The position numbers and the translations under genes were made by a program. DNA of 64,000 nucleotides from Moniliophthora roreri (taxonomy: Eukaryota; Basidiomycota; Agaricomycetes; Agaricales; Marasmiaceae), in NCBI GenBank assembly GCA_001466705.2, contig LATX02000154.1, forward strand, positions 186,001-250,000. Direction: 5' to 3'. The notes below the pieces were generated by a model, which was given only the letters and a program-made list of their open reading frames with translations, made no database searches and had not been told where the DNA came from. Of this stretch, positions 23,523-36,311 are shown piece after piece; position 1 is the first letter of the stretch; each line of letters begins with the position of its first letter.

Positions 23523-26461
23523 CTTTCGGGTCCTGCTGATCATGATTACGAGTATAAAAAGAATGAGAATACACATACCAGCGCTCCGCCCTTCAGTTCT
23601 TGGAGTGGGAGTGGGAAAGGACTAGTCATCAGGCCGATAGATCGAAAGCTTGACACACGGCGCCACTTTTGAGTAAAGGAAAAAGGCGAAATGAGATTGC
23701 CAATGGTATAACACCTACTGTCTCTTTTGAACGGGCTCCGGACGGATAGCATGGTAATGCTTCGGGATCACATTGACACACGGTTTCGCTACTTTCGTAC
23801 ATTCCTGGCTGAAGAATCTTTTAGTTCAAGGTCTGGATATAAGAGATTCGGAAAGGAAGAAGACTCGCTTGAAAGTCAATATAACCGGACTTTCCCCACT
23901 TCACGCGAGTAGAGATTTGTGTGAGTTTCTGGGGACATCGGTTTATGCAAACACTTCTAAGCATTCCATTTTCATCAGTAGGGTTACTCATGGCTGTTCT
24001 GCAACGAAGTGACGAGCTGATGACATCGGCAACTTACAAAATGGAAGTATAAAAATAGTGAAGAACGCACTTATGAAGCCTGGCATGCAAAGGTTCAGAT
24101 CAACGACTCTCCGCCGAAGGCTGTTCTTCCGATGACTTAGCCTAAAAGGTTCATCAAGGGAAGTGAATGAGAGCCATACCTTCTCCGCATCCCATATAAA
24201 AGCGCGCCGTTGTCGTGGCACTACAAACAGTATCCTAAGCTGAGAATACGGCACCGATATTGACCTGGATGTGCTTTGCAACTTGTGCGCCGGTGGTTAT
24301 CGATTCCAGCGCACTCGTCCAAATCAGATGGGTGTGTGAGTTCATAAGTGAGGTCTGGTGATGGGTAGATCCGTTCTTCATGATTATCATGGAGCTCGAT
24401 GTTGTCTTTGTTCGGGTCGACTCCTTCCATTCTAGTCGTGTCTGACGAACTTTACCGAGCACAAACCCTATGCAACCCTCTTAATCCAATCCTATCGCTT
24501 CTGAGTGCCAGAAAATAACATTGCAGTATTCTCCTTGTAGGCGTCGATTCGCGAAGAGTAATATGAGAATGAATGTGGTCCAGATATGTAACCGGTATAC
24601 TTGAAAAAGAGCATCATACTGATGAGTAGAATTGGTTTTGGCATGCTAGTCTCTATGGACGGCGATGAGTTCCAAGTCTATCTTGAAATGGTTGGGATAG
24701 GCTAAGAAGAAGATGATATATACCTGGTAAACATCTTCAAGTCATTCTGTCGCGTCTTCATCGACAATGCAATAGATAGCAAGGAGAATTGCAAGGATCC
24801 CATACTGTATTTCTCGTTCCTCGTCCGAGTCGTTGATCGCGATTGAGGTTACAGGTACAAACATTTATTGCCCTCCCTTGAAAGCCAGAGGCATCCGAAT
24901 GATACTGCTGTCTGTTGGCGAATGACATCGTGCTTGAATCGGTAATTGAATCATTACAAGTCCGATTGCTCTTAAGTGTCCGCGCCCGACACTGCCCAGT
25001 ATGGCGCCCCTGTCCACGTTCCCACTTCCTCTCTCCCACCAAATGGGCCACCTCCTGGATACGGTCAGGAAGAATGCGACCACGGCATTCAACATCGGCA
25101 TAGATCAACGAGACATGTTCCTTGGACAGCGCCGCTGTATTATCTGTGGGCAGTGATCGGGGCATAATTCTCCAGCACTGCCACATTATCAGGGATCCAG
25201 AGCCGGAAATTGTTAGTTGAAAGGAATTTGAGACCTAACGTGGATAACGATGAAGCATAGTGGTCCAACCTCAACCCTCAAGGCCCGTGGTTGGATCCCG
25301 TCACAGGCCAAAGCCCATCCCCGACATGAGCCGCGCGATGGCTTGCTTATGTGTGCCAACCATCACCTCCCCCCGATGTGAGTCTGACTCGTCTTGTCTT
25401 TGAGTCAAGCATTCATAGGATATAGATTCGCAAGTTCGTGTTCATCAACTACTCCGGTGACCCCACTCTTCAACAATTCCACGGCAAAACTATCGCCCTT
25501 CCCATCTCTATTCATCATTCACGAGATGCGGGTCCGTGGATTCCGTCCCCTTTGAACCCATCGAACCAGCCATGCCCAATGGCAGCCCTTGGCAAGATTG
25601 AATTTTATCGGACGGCGTGCTCGACAGCACCTTGGGTTCTTTCAAACGTGCTAGCCCACCAGATAACGGCAACAACAGTTTCTCTACACAATCACAGCCC
25701 CAGTTTCAACCCACGATGGCGAGCGCCAGCGACGTGTCATCTGGCGGACGCAAGGTAGCGCTGAGCTTAGATGTCATCGCCAACATCCTCGCCGCGACAT
25801 GCGCTATGCCGTCGTGGAAGGCCTGCCAGATGGAGGGCACCAACTGGACTGGCACGGCGGAAGAGAATATGCAGACATATATGTCTTCTGTTGGTGTAGA
25901 AGAAGGCCATTTATCGCCTCGATATCTACCTTTGTAAGAGGTAGCTGGAAAATGTTTTCGATATGATGTAATTGGTCAAATGTCCTGGTTGCGCATGTAT
26001 GACCTCTCAAGTCCTGATTTTCAGCCTCCTAATTGTATAATTGTCATTGACACTCTGCCGTCTCGAGAAATTCAATTCCTTGACTTTTCAGGCGGTTTCT
26101 TAGCCTCAAAACACATTCAGCTAAAGGTCCCAACTCTCAGCGGTATCACAGTCGCGTGACTCGCGTCCTCCGTCAATACAGTCCATAAGTTATGGTTTTA
26201 TGACTGCTCCCATTGAATGTCGACACAAACGAAGGATATACATTTATTCCAATTGCCTCCATACCCCTTTGCCCCTAGTAGAATGACTGCATTCACAATC
26301 TGAGCCGCATGTCCCACAGGTTCTCGATACCATCCTACACAAGTATGCACTCTCAAGCTCATTTCGAGCTGTGGTTCTTTATTTATCTTGATTAAATTGT
26401 AGGTATACTGGCCACTGCGGAGCACCTGAATACGTCTATATGATCCCATCGAAGAAAACAA
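23523..26461. other. Gene-poor stretch with possible decayed coding remnants
   Basis: About 2.9 kb without a model I can defend. On the minus strand 24463-24081 contains coding-like runs in more than one frame. On the plus strand 25440-25937 shows coding-like composition (SFKRASPPDNGNNSF, then GRKVALSLDVIANILAATC) interrupted by a stop and frame change near 25595. Both look like old gene or element fragments; no family was recognised. Confidence 0.4.
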
Positions 26462-27587
26462 CTAAAAAGACACCCCACGATAAGTCACCATCTGGGCTTG
26501 CAATCTAACCGTCTGTCCTGGAGTGAATTCGGTCATACAAGAATCATCAGTGTAGTCCATGTAATTATCTGGTTTCAAGTTAGAAGCGTGTTCAGGTCAA
26601 ACAAGGTGACGACACTACTCACGAATAGGATCTACATCTTCGCCATAACATGTATCCCTCCCGATGGGGCATCCAAACGCCTCACTAGCTTCGGGCGCAG
26701 TGTCATCGACAGAGTCTCCTGGTCCATGGCATCCCCCTTGGAAGGTATGGTATAACCCGACCCAGTGTCCTGCTTCGTGGATGAGAGTCTGCGTAAAACA
26801 CATCATCAGTTTGTAATTAAAAAAAGTGGAGGACTAGGGCGTCGACTTACAGCGCCCAAATTGAACGGAGCTGCAGTTCCACCGGGAAGAGAAGAAAACA
26901 GTAAAGTTACACCATCAATCTCAGGATTATCCTCATACTGGGAGGGGAATGTAGCATATCCCAAAAGATTCGAAGTGGTGAACCTAGTACCCAGGTCATT
27001 AGATTTATTGGGTCAGAAATAATGAGATGGAAAAAACTCACGCAACAGTATATACATTCAAATCTGCTACACCACCTTTCCTCAACGCCACTTGCATCTC
27101 TCTCGAAATAGCCGATCCGTAATCTCCCATATTGTTAAACCAATTAGCGTTGGTGACACGCTCGACTTCAGTGAGGTTCCAGGTGATTCCGGTATCTGTG
27201 TATGCTTCATTCATGACATCGATTTGCGCTTGGATTTGAATATCACTTCACGCCCGGGCATCAGCGTTTGGACTTTTGGAAAACGAAAACGATGACTCAC
27301 GGAATATTTCCCCCCTCAAGCGTCTCGTTCTCCCTTATAACATGAAAGTAGACATTCACAGTCGCAGCAGTAGGTGCCAAAGACGACGAAGGGACAACCC
27401 TGTTTGCGGCAAAGTGAGCCTCTGCAGCCATCATCCGCTCGTCGCTGATCACTGTGTTACATCTCGTGCGAGCAGTGTTGCCGACTAGGACTGTAGACAA
27501 GGCGCGTGATTCGAGGGGTGCTACTACGAGGACGGAGGCAGCGCGTATAAGGAGAGCGTAAAAGCCCAGGGAGAGCGAGCGAACCAT
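26462..27587 (-). CDS. Secreted zinc metalloprotease, M43 (pappalysin/MEP1-like), copy 2
   Basis: Five exons and four introns at the same positions as the copy at 18669. It starts [20 protein letters not shown] (signal peptide) with the propeptide segment [12 protein letters not shown], and ends YRGVSF at TAG 26462-26464. The zinc motif [11 protein letters not shown], the block [15 protein letters not shown], the CPIGRDTC segment and the Met-turn [11 protein letters not shown] are all intact, so an active extracellular protease is expected. A TATA-like element (near 27641-27646) lies about 55 bp upstream of the ATG. Similar upstream sequences in both copies (for example AAGATGAGAAACRTG about 350-400 bp upstream) show that the duplication included the promoter. 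Confidence 0.9.
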
Positions 27588-28317
27588 AGTGAAAGAGAGG
27601 AGAAACGGGAAGTGGCGAGATTATGAGTTGTGCAGTGTTCTTATAGCCAGTGATAGTGAGTAGAGGCCGCACCCCGACGTACATACACGGAGTGCATCAT
27701 AAGTGACAGCAAACTGTCCATTCCAAGATTCGCCGTCGGTCACCATCAAGAATCCTCGCAACATGAATACGGAAGCCCACATGCATCATTGATTATCGTC
27801 GCCTTGCTCGTCGTCGAACGATACAACGAGTTAGGTACACTGCGATAGAAGATTGTATCGGGTCCCGCCTGTAGATAACCGGTGGGATGTGTCACGCGAA
27901 GATGAGAAACGTGAGGATTCTCGATGTCGTTGATAGCAGTGTCCGTCGATAAGAGTGGGTTGCGCCCCCTGGCATCGCACCAAGACACAAAAGAGCTGTC
28001 GTAGGTGTATAGCCTCGATCTGTAGAGTACATGCCCATTGGATGTCGTCGAAGAGAAATACACATGAAACTTGTTTCAGAACTTGAAATGCGTGTGTGAA
28101 GGGTGGAAGGATGCCACCGAGTAGAACAATTATTCAATGCAGATGAGTGTCCCTAGCTTGCGACACGTACGGCAAGAGTTTTTTTACAGTAAAGCCCCAT
28201 AGTCGCAGATTGGATCTCACCTGTAGATCCGTGTTACACGAAGATGGGAACGGAGAAACATATGGGGCCTCGCTGTCCTGTGTTGCAGCCATGGGGTCGC
28301 ACTAGACGCGAAGATCG
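27588..28317. other. Upstream region of metalloprotease copy 2 with repeated motif
   Basis: No gene supported. It contains CTGTAGAT...GAAGATGRGAA...GAAACRT-type motifs at about 27869-27915 and again near 28210-28265, the first also resembling the region upstream of metalloprotease copy 1 (about 20190-20230). These may be duplicated regulatory blocks or leftovers of the duplication. Confidence 0.4.
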
Positions 28318-29935
28318 TCATGCTGATAGTTTTGGTCTGTAGAATCCCTCTTCCGGGTGCCTCGGCCTGATGTGTTCTTCCGCATTGGTGATACATCTGA
28401 ACATAGAGTAGGTAGTCAATACTGCTGCCAAAGGGGCTATATACAAACCGGTACTGATAATGATGGTGGTAGTGGTCAAAGGTGAAGCGCCGATCAAACC
28501 TTCCTGAAATCGCAATTTCATCCCATATCTGTGGTAAGGAAACAGTATCTCTCTTATTCGGGTATGTACATCAGAGTGGGCGTCCATCGTTTCCAGTCTC
28601 AGGCTTTTTTGTTTTCATTCATCGACATGATCAATCTTCCATTTTCCGATCAGCAAACTACGACGCGAAGAGTTAGCCTAGAAGGACGAGTTAAATACCA
28701 TAGTAACACGTACTCAAAGACAGCCATAGTTGTCCACTTGCGGTTGTCTGCCTCTGGGAATACGAGGGATCGTGGGCCGTAGAATACCTAAGGGTATCGG
28801 TTAAGAAGGCGGGAAATAATAGAATGAAAGAATACAAACCTCATCGTCGACTTCATCCTGCTTCCTAGGTAAACAATGCATAAACTTCCAATCTGGATTC
28901 GCGCCTCCTTCTTTACACATTGCCTCTGTAACCTGGTAGCCCTGGAAATCCTTCAACCTTTGTTCTTTTTCGGCTTCTTGGCCCATTGAGATCCTATAGG
29001 GAGCTACTGTTAGCTCGAACCCTTCTTTTCTCTAAATGGGGCCCCACCATGTATCAGTAACTACTACATCTGCACCCTTGACGGCTTCCCTGGGATTACT
29101 ACCCCACCAAATACCCTCATTTTGATCACACCCGAGTTCTTGTACCCTCTTCCACACCTCTTCAGGCGCACGATAGTTGGGATTTTCAGGCGACGCAACA
29201 CGTAATTTATGTCCCAACCGAGGAAAGGTGACCAGCATATCATGGAGTACATTTGCAGAATCACCGACATAGGCTACAGTCAAAGGTCGCAAGTCGGGGA
29301 GAGGGGTGACTCTGTTTCGGGTGCGCGGTGCTTTTACGGAAGTTTGGAGGTGTGAGAGGTCTTCTTTGGCTTTTGGTGGAGAGAAGAGATGTGCGTGTTC
29401 GTGTAATGTGAGGAGGTCAGCGAGGATTTGGGTAGGGTGCCAGAGGGAGGAGAGGGCGTTGATGACTGGGACTGGGGAGTATTTTGCTAGTTCCTACGTA
29501 CAAGAGGTGAGAAGTGGAAGAAGAATGTAACGGGATTGAGCATACCTCAATTTCTTCATGCCCACCGACCCTTGCAAATATGCCTTCGCACATACCACCA
29601 ATGACCCTAGCTGTATCCCTGGGGGATTCATTTACACCAAGCTGAATATCCTCTTTTCCGAGAAAGAGCGCCCTTCCGCCAAGTAAAGAAGCACTTGTTT
29701 CAGCAGCAACCCTCGTTCGGGTACTCCGCTTGGAGAAGAGTAAAGCAACTGTTTTGTTGAAAAGGCTTTGGGAAGGAAGCTTGAGTTGGTTCTTTTTGTG
29801 TGAACCGGGAGATTGTGGTTGGAGCCATGGTTTACAGATTTGTTTTGAGTAAAAGGAGTGTGCGAGAAGACGCTTGATTTGGGGGACACTGAGGTCCGCT
29901 AGGGTCATCAAGTGTGGTGGGACGGGTGGGACCAT
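28318..29935 (-). CDS. Ornithine carbamoyltransferase
   Basis: Makes citrulline from ornithine and carbamoyl phosphate in arginine synthesis, normally in mitochondria. Motifs in order: the carbamoyl-phosphate loop [53 protein letters not shown], restored by splicing across the intron near 29050-28992; and the catalytic [14 protein letters not shown] followed by [17 protein letters not shown]. Core exons span 29935-28714. The last exon is uncertain: the GTACGT donor at 28713 can be joined in phase to 28528 and read to a stop at 28318, but that tail ([17 protein letters not shown]) is hydrophobic and unlike usual ends of the family. The start at 29935 gives little sign of a mitochondrial presequence, so a further 5' exon is possible. 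TATAAAG lies about 45 bp upstream. Confidence 0.88.
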
Positions 29936-29978
29936 GATGGTAGCGGTAAAGGTAGGTGGTAGTGGTGTAGCGAAGAGG

Positions 29979-29985
29979 CTTTATA
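29979..29985 (-). promoter_or_regulatory. TATA box upstream of ornithine carbamoyltransferase
   Basis: TATAAAG on the minus strand about 45 bp before the predicted ATG at 29935. The short distance implies either a very short leader or use of an internal start such as the Met nine codons further on. Confidence 0.35.
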
Positions 29986-31736
29986 CGCCCCCACGTGAGA
30001 ACGCGTAGGATCAAACCATGTCTCTCCTACCACCAACCACCAACTTTACAGTCTAGGTTAACATTCGAAGAACACGGTTCGATATCGCAATACTCCACCA
30101 GTTCACTACCTCTACCATCCTACCTACCCCGCTGTTGCATCCTCACCAAGCTCAACTTTGGGGGTCTGGATCTCTATAATGTCCCCCCAGCAGTATGGCG
30201 GGTATCAGGAGCAAGGGAGGTTTTTTTTTTCGTGGCTGTCGATACCCTAAAAAGTTTTGAAACAAGTTCCAGGGAAAAAAGCATACATTGGCAGAGTTTG
30301 TGGTTATCCATGTACTCAAGGATTCTGTACGTCCCTCTCTCTTCACCTTCACTCACGGGCGTCGACACCATGTACAGCCAACGAATACGCAGTCGTCTAC
30401 GATGGGTAAGCTCCGGCCTGCGAACTTGTAGCGCTCGTTTAGCGCCGCATTTGAACTTTGCGGTGGTACCTGGTCGTCTCATAGGCAACGATTTTCACTG
30501 TAATGATGGTCGGTTAGGGTCGTTATATCATCACGGAGAGATGTACATGCATTCAAGTTTGAGCGAGTTGCTGAACTTGCCACAGTGAGCTATCAGGGTG
30601 CGATGGCAATTACGAGACTGTTCCTGGTGTTGTGGTTCTCTAAGGCTAACCAGTGCTAAATGACTCTAAGACGAAGCGGAACGAAATAAACCAAACAAAA
30701 TGATCTATCAATATCAAATTACAGCTTTATAAGGAAGAAATTGGCAGCCTTGTAAATCCGTAAATCGGATGGAGACTTGGTGTATCCGACGTGAGTAATC
30801 TCGTATGAGAGGCTAGTTTCGTGGTATTTTTCATATGTACAAAACGAGTGTTTACGCACCATTCCTTCAAGTTCGCGTTTCTGTCTATCCAATCGATTTG
30901 AAGGACGGTCACAGCCAGAAGAACGGACAAGCGCTCAAACGTTCCCTTCCTTCTCCCACCACCGTGATGGCCCAGCTTTCAAGGAAAAATCTGACGACAC
31001 GAATATCCCTCAATATGAACGCAAAAGCCATCGAATAGAGCTTCCAAGTGTACTATGTGAACGACTCGGACTTTCCGAAGGACTAAAGAGTTAAGACGAC
31101 AATAAGGGCATTGAAGACTGCTACAAATTCTCCGGGTCCATGTATACACCTAGTACTTGTTCACACTGAAACACGATGGAACCGAAGATTACCTCGTTAC
31201 AGCACGACATGATAACAGGCCAAGTAAAGTTATAGCGTGTCTCAAGCAGAAGGGAGACGAGAGTCGTTACTTGGTTTCCCAGCATCAGTTCTTTGATACG
31301 TTTCTACCAGACATATCTTGCGTGTTGCCACGGGCAAAGTGGAGCCAGATGATGAAAGGCGCAGCGAAGAGACTTCAACTTGCAATTTATATTAGTAGGA
31401 GATTCTGAGGGCCGAGCGTATCCCAGAAAATTCGAAGACAAGGCAGTTGGGGTGCTCCATATGACTTCCTCCATACATATGAGTTGACAACTGTAGTATA
31501 TATTTGACCTCTTCCCTCGAAGCTTGCGTCGTTTGGATGACTACTTGAACTGGGATCCAATACGTCAAGCTCCCGCGAGTTTTCATTTGGGCCAAGATTG
31601 TGCTCGCTAGCTCACTTTTAGTCCATGCATTCTATATATCGAAAACCTGCACATAAATCAAGTACAATACAAAATAAACCGATCATTATATACTTGAAAG
31701 GACAACACCAATATGTTTACAGACATATACACCGAA
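29986..31736. other. Intergenic, no supported gene
   Basis: About 1.75 kb between the ornithine carbamoyltransferase promoter and the 3' end of the kinesin. Several open frames of 60-200 codons occur on both strands but they overlap one another, lack splice context and show no family features. Confidence 0.5.
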
Positions 31737-34700
31737 TCAAGCCAAAAGCTTCCTCTTACTCTTCCTCGTCGGCGCAGCATAGAGCTCATCTTCATCGCTG
31801 TCATACACGAGAGCTTTGGTCCTCGGTTTCTTCGCAGGAGTAGCTCCATCGACCCCGGGCCCGATATCACCGTCCGCACGGCGTCGCTTTCCCGGAGACG
31901 CAGACGTGCTCTTGCTCTTTGACGGACTGCCGACATCATCTATCGCCTCTTGCCCGTCATCCCCGGTTGCATTCGTGATCTCCATCCCAAACGCCCCAAA
32001 CAGCGTCTCCGCAACCTCCTCAACATCCATCTGATCATCAGATAGGGGATTCTCTTTCGTTTCCTCCCGATCCTTATCCTTCTTCCCCTTTTTCTTTGCC
32101 TTGGTCTTCTTGGGCCGCTTCGGCGAAGGTTGGAACGGCTTGTTATTCTTTACTGCCCATTCAATTTCGATGATTCTATAAAGTAAGGATAATTAACGGG
32201 CAGCAGCCCCCGTGTGAGATAATTTACACAAAAAAACGTGAACAACGAAAAGTATCCACCTCTCTTTCAGCTTGATGTTGTCGGGTACGTAGGTCTCGGC
32301 TTTACGGTAGAGATCTAATGCGACTTGAAGGTCACCCCTGCATGAGCTCCGCATCAGAAATGGGTATATAGACGGATGAGATAGACGTACTTCTCAGAAT
32401 GGGCACGGGCAAGAGCGACGTACGCTCTCCCAGTCTTCTTCCTAGAAACCGGTGATAGAGCAGAGACAAGCTGTGCTTCCTTGTCACTCCGTTCGCTACA
32501 AGCACAAGGATCAGCATAGGGTCAGTCACGCAAAGACAAACAAGACAACACACTATTTCTTCTCCAGCTCCTGCAATCTCGTCTTCAACTCATCATCCAG
32601 ATCCTTATGTCGCTTGAGCAAGGGGGTCAAGATACCCGGAGGTAAAGGTTGAGCATCCTTCTTCGGCGAATGTGACTTGCTACGACTGCGAGTCGACCTT
32701 CTCTTCGAAGGCGTGCCGCTGCTACTAGTAGCAGCGTTCTCTGCCTGTGCCACATGTTCTACAGCGCGTCGTTCCTCTTCCTCCTTCGGTCGTTCTCGTT
32801 CTCTCTCTTCCAATCTCCGTGCGACCTCTGCTTCTACAGCCTTGGATATCTAGTAACACCAGCAGTGTCAGCCAAGTCTAAAGAAGTGGATTGAGCCGAA
32901 CTTACCCTCTCATCAATCTCCTTCTCCGACAGTCCAAGGCCAGCAAATAGCCCGCTAGCTAACTGCGATGTAGCGATGCCACCCACACTTTCTCGCGGAA
33001 TGGCAAGCGGTTGGAAAGCAGCTGCAGAAGACACCCTTGAGGCACGTGGTCTGGCAACTGGCACTAGAGACGTTCGGCCACGGCCAACGGGTTTGTTGGC
33101 AACCGGTAGGGGCAGCTCGGCGATGGCTTCGAGGGGAAGAGGCTTTCCAGGCTGCTGGGGTCGATGTTGGACGTTGAGAGCAGCAAAATGAAGTTTGGGT
33201 GCAACTCGATTCTCTGAATGACGTCGTATAAGAAGAGGGCGACTTCAGAGGTAAGAGACACTAACCTTGTTCATTCACGAGAGGTTTGTTCTCAACCTTT
33301 TTCGCGGCCGTGGCGAAGCTGCAAGAATGCTAGCATCAGCTTCCGGGAAGATTGGAGGATGTAGAATGAAACAACAAACTTGAGCGTGTTCAATGTATCC
33401 TGTCTGAACTTGACACCAGGAGCTATATTGCAGATCAAAAGGCCAACAGATGTGCCACCGAGGGCATCTTGGAGGATACGCGTGAGTTTGGACTCCCGAT
33501 AGGGTATACGAGACTGTAAGAACTGGGGTTTAGACACACTAGCATTTGCAGAATCGCCTTGAAATGCTTACCTGTCCAGCATTGAGGGCATGCACCACCT
33601 TTCCTAGCACACTCAAACTCTTGTTGATCGCCGCAGACTCCTGCATCCTAGTTGCATCGTTGCCGGTCATCTAACAAACACGTCAATATCAATGGGAACT
33701 CCTGATGAGGGGGGAGACTCACCTTGTTGTTCTCTGATCCAGCAAGATCAACTAGATTCATTTTACCCTTCAACGCTGCAAGATAGATACACATCGTCAG
33801 CGTTTACCCCGGTTGAACGACCCGAGACATACTGGTATTCCTGGCAGAATCAACCAACGTCACTTCAATCGTCAAAACGGCATGGGAACGCGAGGATGCA
33901 CGGTTGAGGTTCGTCGCGCCTACTGAGCGGTTCTTGGTTGCTTGACTATGGGCATGTGAGATCTCGAAATAACGTATAAAGAAAGGCAAACTCACGAATA
34001 GATGGAATTAAACTCCTCCACGCTTTCTAAGGGATGCGAGCTCAGATTGGCCACAAATACCATTCCTGCACCGTTCTCGCGAACGGGAAGCTTGGGGGCC
34101 TGGGTAACCATACTTTTTCAGTCACTCGTCGGAAAGGCAGAGAATAGTGACCACCGACATTATCTCTGTTCACTAGTAAGTCATAAACCTCGTCCTTGTA
34201 AATCTCCATGTACGAAACGGCTAATGTTGTTTGATATTGGGTATAATCCTTTCTCTTGTTGAACAGGGCCTAGCAGTGGCATCAGCACTGCTCAGAATTG
34301 AGATATGATAATGTCTTACTTCGACCGCTCTGGGTATGATTCCTGGTTGCGCCTTGGTTCCTTGCATGGTATGTGTCTTGCCAGAAGATGTCACGCCATA
34401 CGCGAAGACAGTAACCGTCTACATGGTAGACATTAGTTACGACACAGTTAGGAGTAAATGAGAGAAACACACCACTCCGCTATACACCACGTCAATCATG
34501 GGTTGAACATCATTCTCAAAAATTTCCTCCTGTGTTGACGCTTGATCATAGCAACTGTTGAACCTGGAAACGCCCTGCTTGTTAGGGGCTGACAAGCCTA
34601 CTGAAAGGAAACACATACGGAAATTTGAATACTTCAGTGAGATCTCTGGGATTTGGTGCGGAAATATAGGATAAACTTGTTGTCGATGATGCGGAGCTCG

Positions 34701-34815
34701 AAGAGGCAGCGGTGTTGTCGGATGCATGACAAACTTGGATGGCGCCATCGTCGATTTCTCCATCTATTCTCGGTCGTAAACGAGTAGCGATACGTATTCT
34801 TCGAGTGCTCGCCAT
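31737..34815 (-). CDS. Kinesin motor protein with TPR-like segment and basic tail (kinesin-10/KIF22-like)
   Basis: N-terminal motor: [17 protein letters not shown]-loop [17 protein letters not shown] (about 34420-34360), switch [15 protein letters not shown] (about 33930-33860), switch [13 protein letters not shown] (about 33760-33725), [20 protein letters not shown] and NTLKF. The motor uses ATP to move along microtubules. After the motor come Ser/Arg/Lys-rich low-complexity regions ([17 protein letters not shown]), a helical segment that fits a tetratricopeptide repeat ([20 protein letters not shown], about 32430-32340), and a strongly basic tail with [15 protein letters not shown] and a C-terminal KSKRKLLA. 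An N-terminal motor with a basic tail suggests a chromosome-binding kinesin of the KIF22 kind, but no helix-hairpin-helix was confirmed. Many short introns; no stop interrupts the joined frame. Confidence 0.85.
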
Positions 34816-35218
34816 GGCGAGTTGATGTGGTCGCCGTCAGCGGCGAATGGTGATGGTGGTTGCAAAGAGGAATAGAAAAGGTTCCGAAATTTAGAATCAA
34901 CAAGCAGTCAACAAGCGCGTTCGTCACACTATGTCACGCTAAGGCCTTCACGTGCTCGTTCATCGCAATTTCGGCTCGTCCACTGCCTTCCACGTCGTCG
35001 AGCTCGGTCCCCAAAGAGTTTGCCTCGACATCAACCACGTTCTCCGTTTTTTATTTGACTGAAGAACAGATCCAGCTCTTGAGAAAAAAGTGGCAACATC
35101 TGGATTAGCACGACGTGAGTAAGCACTGTCCCTATCGGTGCTGGGCTACGTGTCATTGACGAGGTGCATTCATTGCCAGTACCCTTAAAACTGGAAGCTT
35201 CCCCTCGCCCTCACCGCG

Positions 35219-35965
35219 ATGCATAGTATATTCAGCCGTATTAACAATGTCTCCGCCTTCTTCTCCTCCTGCATGATGGGGCTCCTCCTCGCGATAACCC
35301 TCTCATCCTTCATCCTCACCGCGGATCCCAAAGGAGAGCTATCCATTTCCTCAGTGAAAGTGTAGGTTACGGGCTATCATTCGCACCATTCAAAAGCTAA
35401 ATCCGTCTTTTAGCTATCCTTCGAAAACCCCCCGATACCCTAAACGCAAGCAAGAAATGGCTTTCGTCAATTTCAACATTAGTGCAGGCAAGTATCCACT
35501 GTACGGCTCAGATTCAATACTGATTCGCGTGTCCTACACCAGATCTATCCCCACTCTTCCACTGGAATACCAAGCAACTTTTCGTATACCTCGAGGCTGA
35601 CTATGAAAACTCACAAGGCGTACGTGTTCACTCTCAATCCCACTTTGCGTTCTCACCCTGTGACGATCCTACAGGTCAAAAATCAGGTAGTCATCTGGGA
35701 CCGTATTGTCCGTTCGAAAGAAGATGCTGTCATCAACGTCGTCGGAAAGAATAAATACGCTTTCCGGGAAATATCATCTTCCTTCAAGTACGCCTTGCAT
35801 TTTCCCCTGAGATCCAAGCTGACTCTCTGGCTCTTTCTTAGGAAAGTCCCATCTGCTCACTATACTCTGAAGTACAACGTTATGCCGTATGTCGGCGTCT
35901 TGACTTATGGAGAAGCTGCTCGGACCACGGAACCCGTCACATTCCAGCTGGAAGACCGTGTATAA
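35219..35965 (+). CDS. SPC3: Signal peptidase complex subunit 3
   Basis: Non-catalytic subunit (SPC22/23 type) of the ER signal peptidase, needed for signal-peptide cleavage. The start MHSIFSRINNVSAFFSSCM is followed by one membrane helix (GLLLAITLSSFILTA), so the short N-terminus faces the cytosol and the rest the lumen. Later exons carry KQEMAFVNFNISADLSPLFH, WNTKQLFVYLEADY, VVIWDRIV and YTLKYNVMPYVGVLTYGEA, a conserved order in the family. Splicing removes introns after SSVK, after FNISA, after NSQG and after SSSFK. TAA at 35963-35965. Its ATG lies about 400 bp from that of the divergent kinesin. Confidence 0.92.
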
Positions 35966-36311
35966 TATGTATCCTTGGGAATTGTGATGTTTTACATGAC
36001 GTTTGCTTATTGCTGTCCGATCTACCTGCAGGCTTCCACGTTTATGACATTCGTGAGGTTATTTCGAGAGGTGTTGCATTGCGCAGTTAGCATGAGAAGC
36101 CTCTGTCTGTAATGGAAGCATCCGAACCGATCGAAACTCGCTGACACTCTTCGGAAGCCCCGACTGCTATATTGGTAATGATACTCTCATAAGTCTGAGA
36201 AATACAGAACAATACAGGACACACAGTGGGACAGCGCTAGAACCGTTCCATCGGCTTGTGTGCCCGCTATATAGACATGGTGGTGGTACACAGCTACGGC
36301 ACCCTGTTACC

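Noticed and set aside
29936..30019. Arg-rich, presequence-like reading upstream of ornithine carbamoyltransferase
   Set aside because: It is one base out of frame with the enzyme, has no ATG in its own frame and contains the TATA box, so it is promoter rather than a mitochondrial targeting exon.
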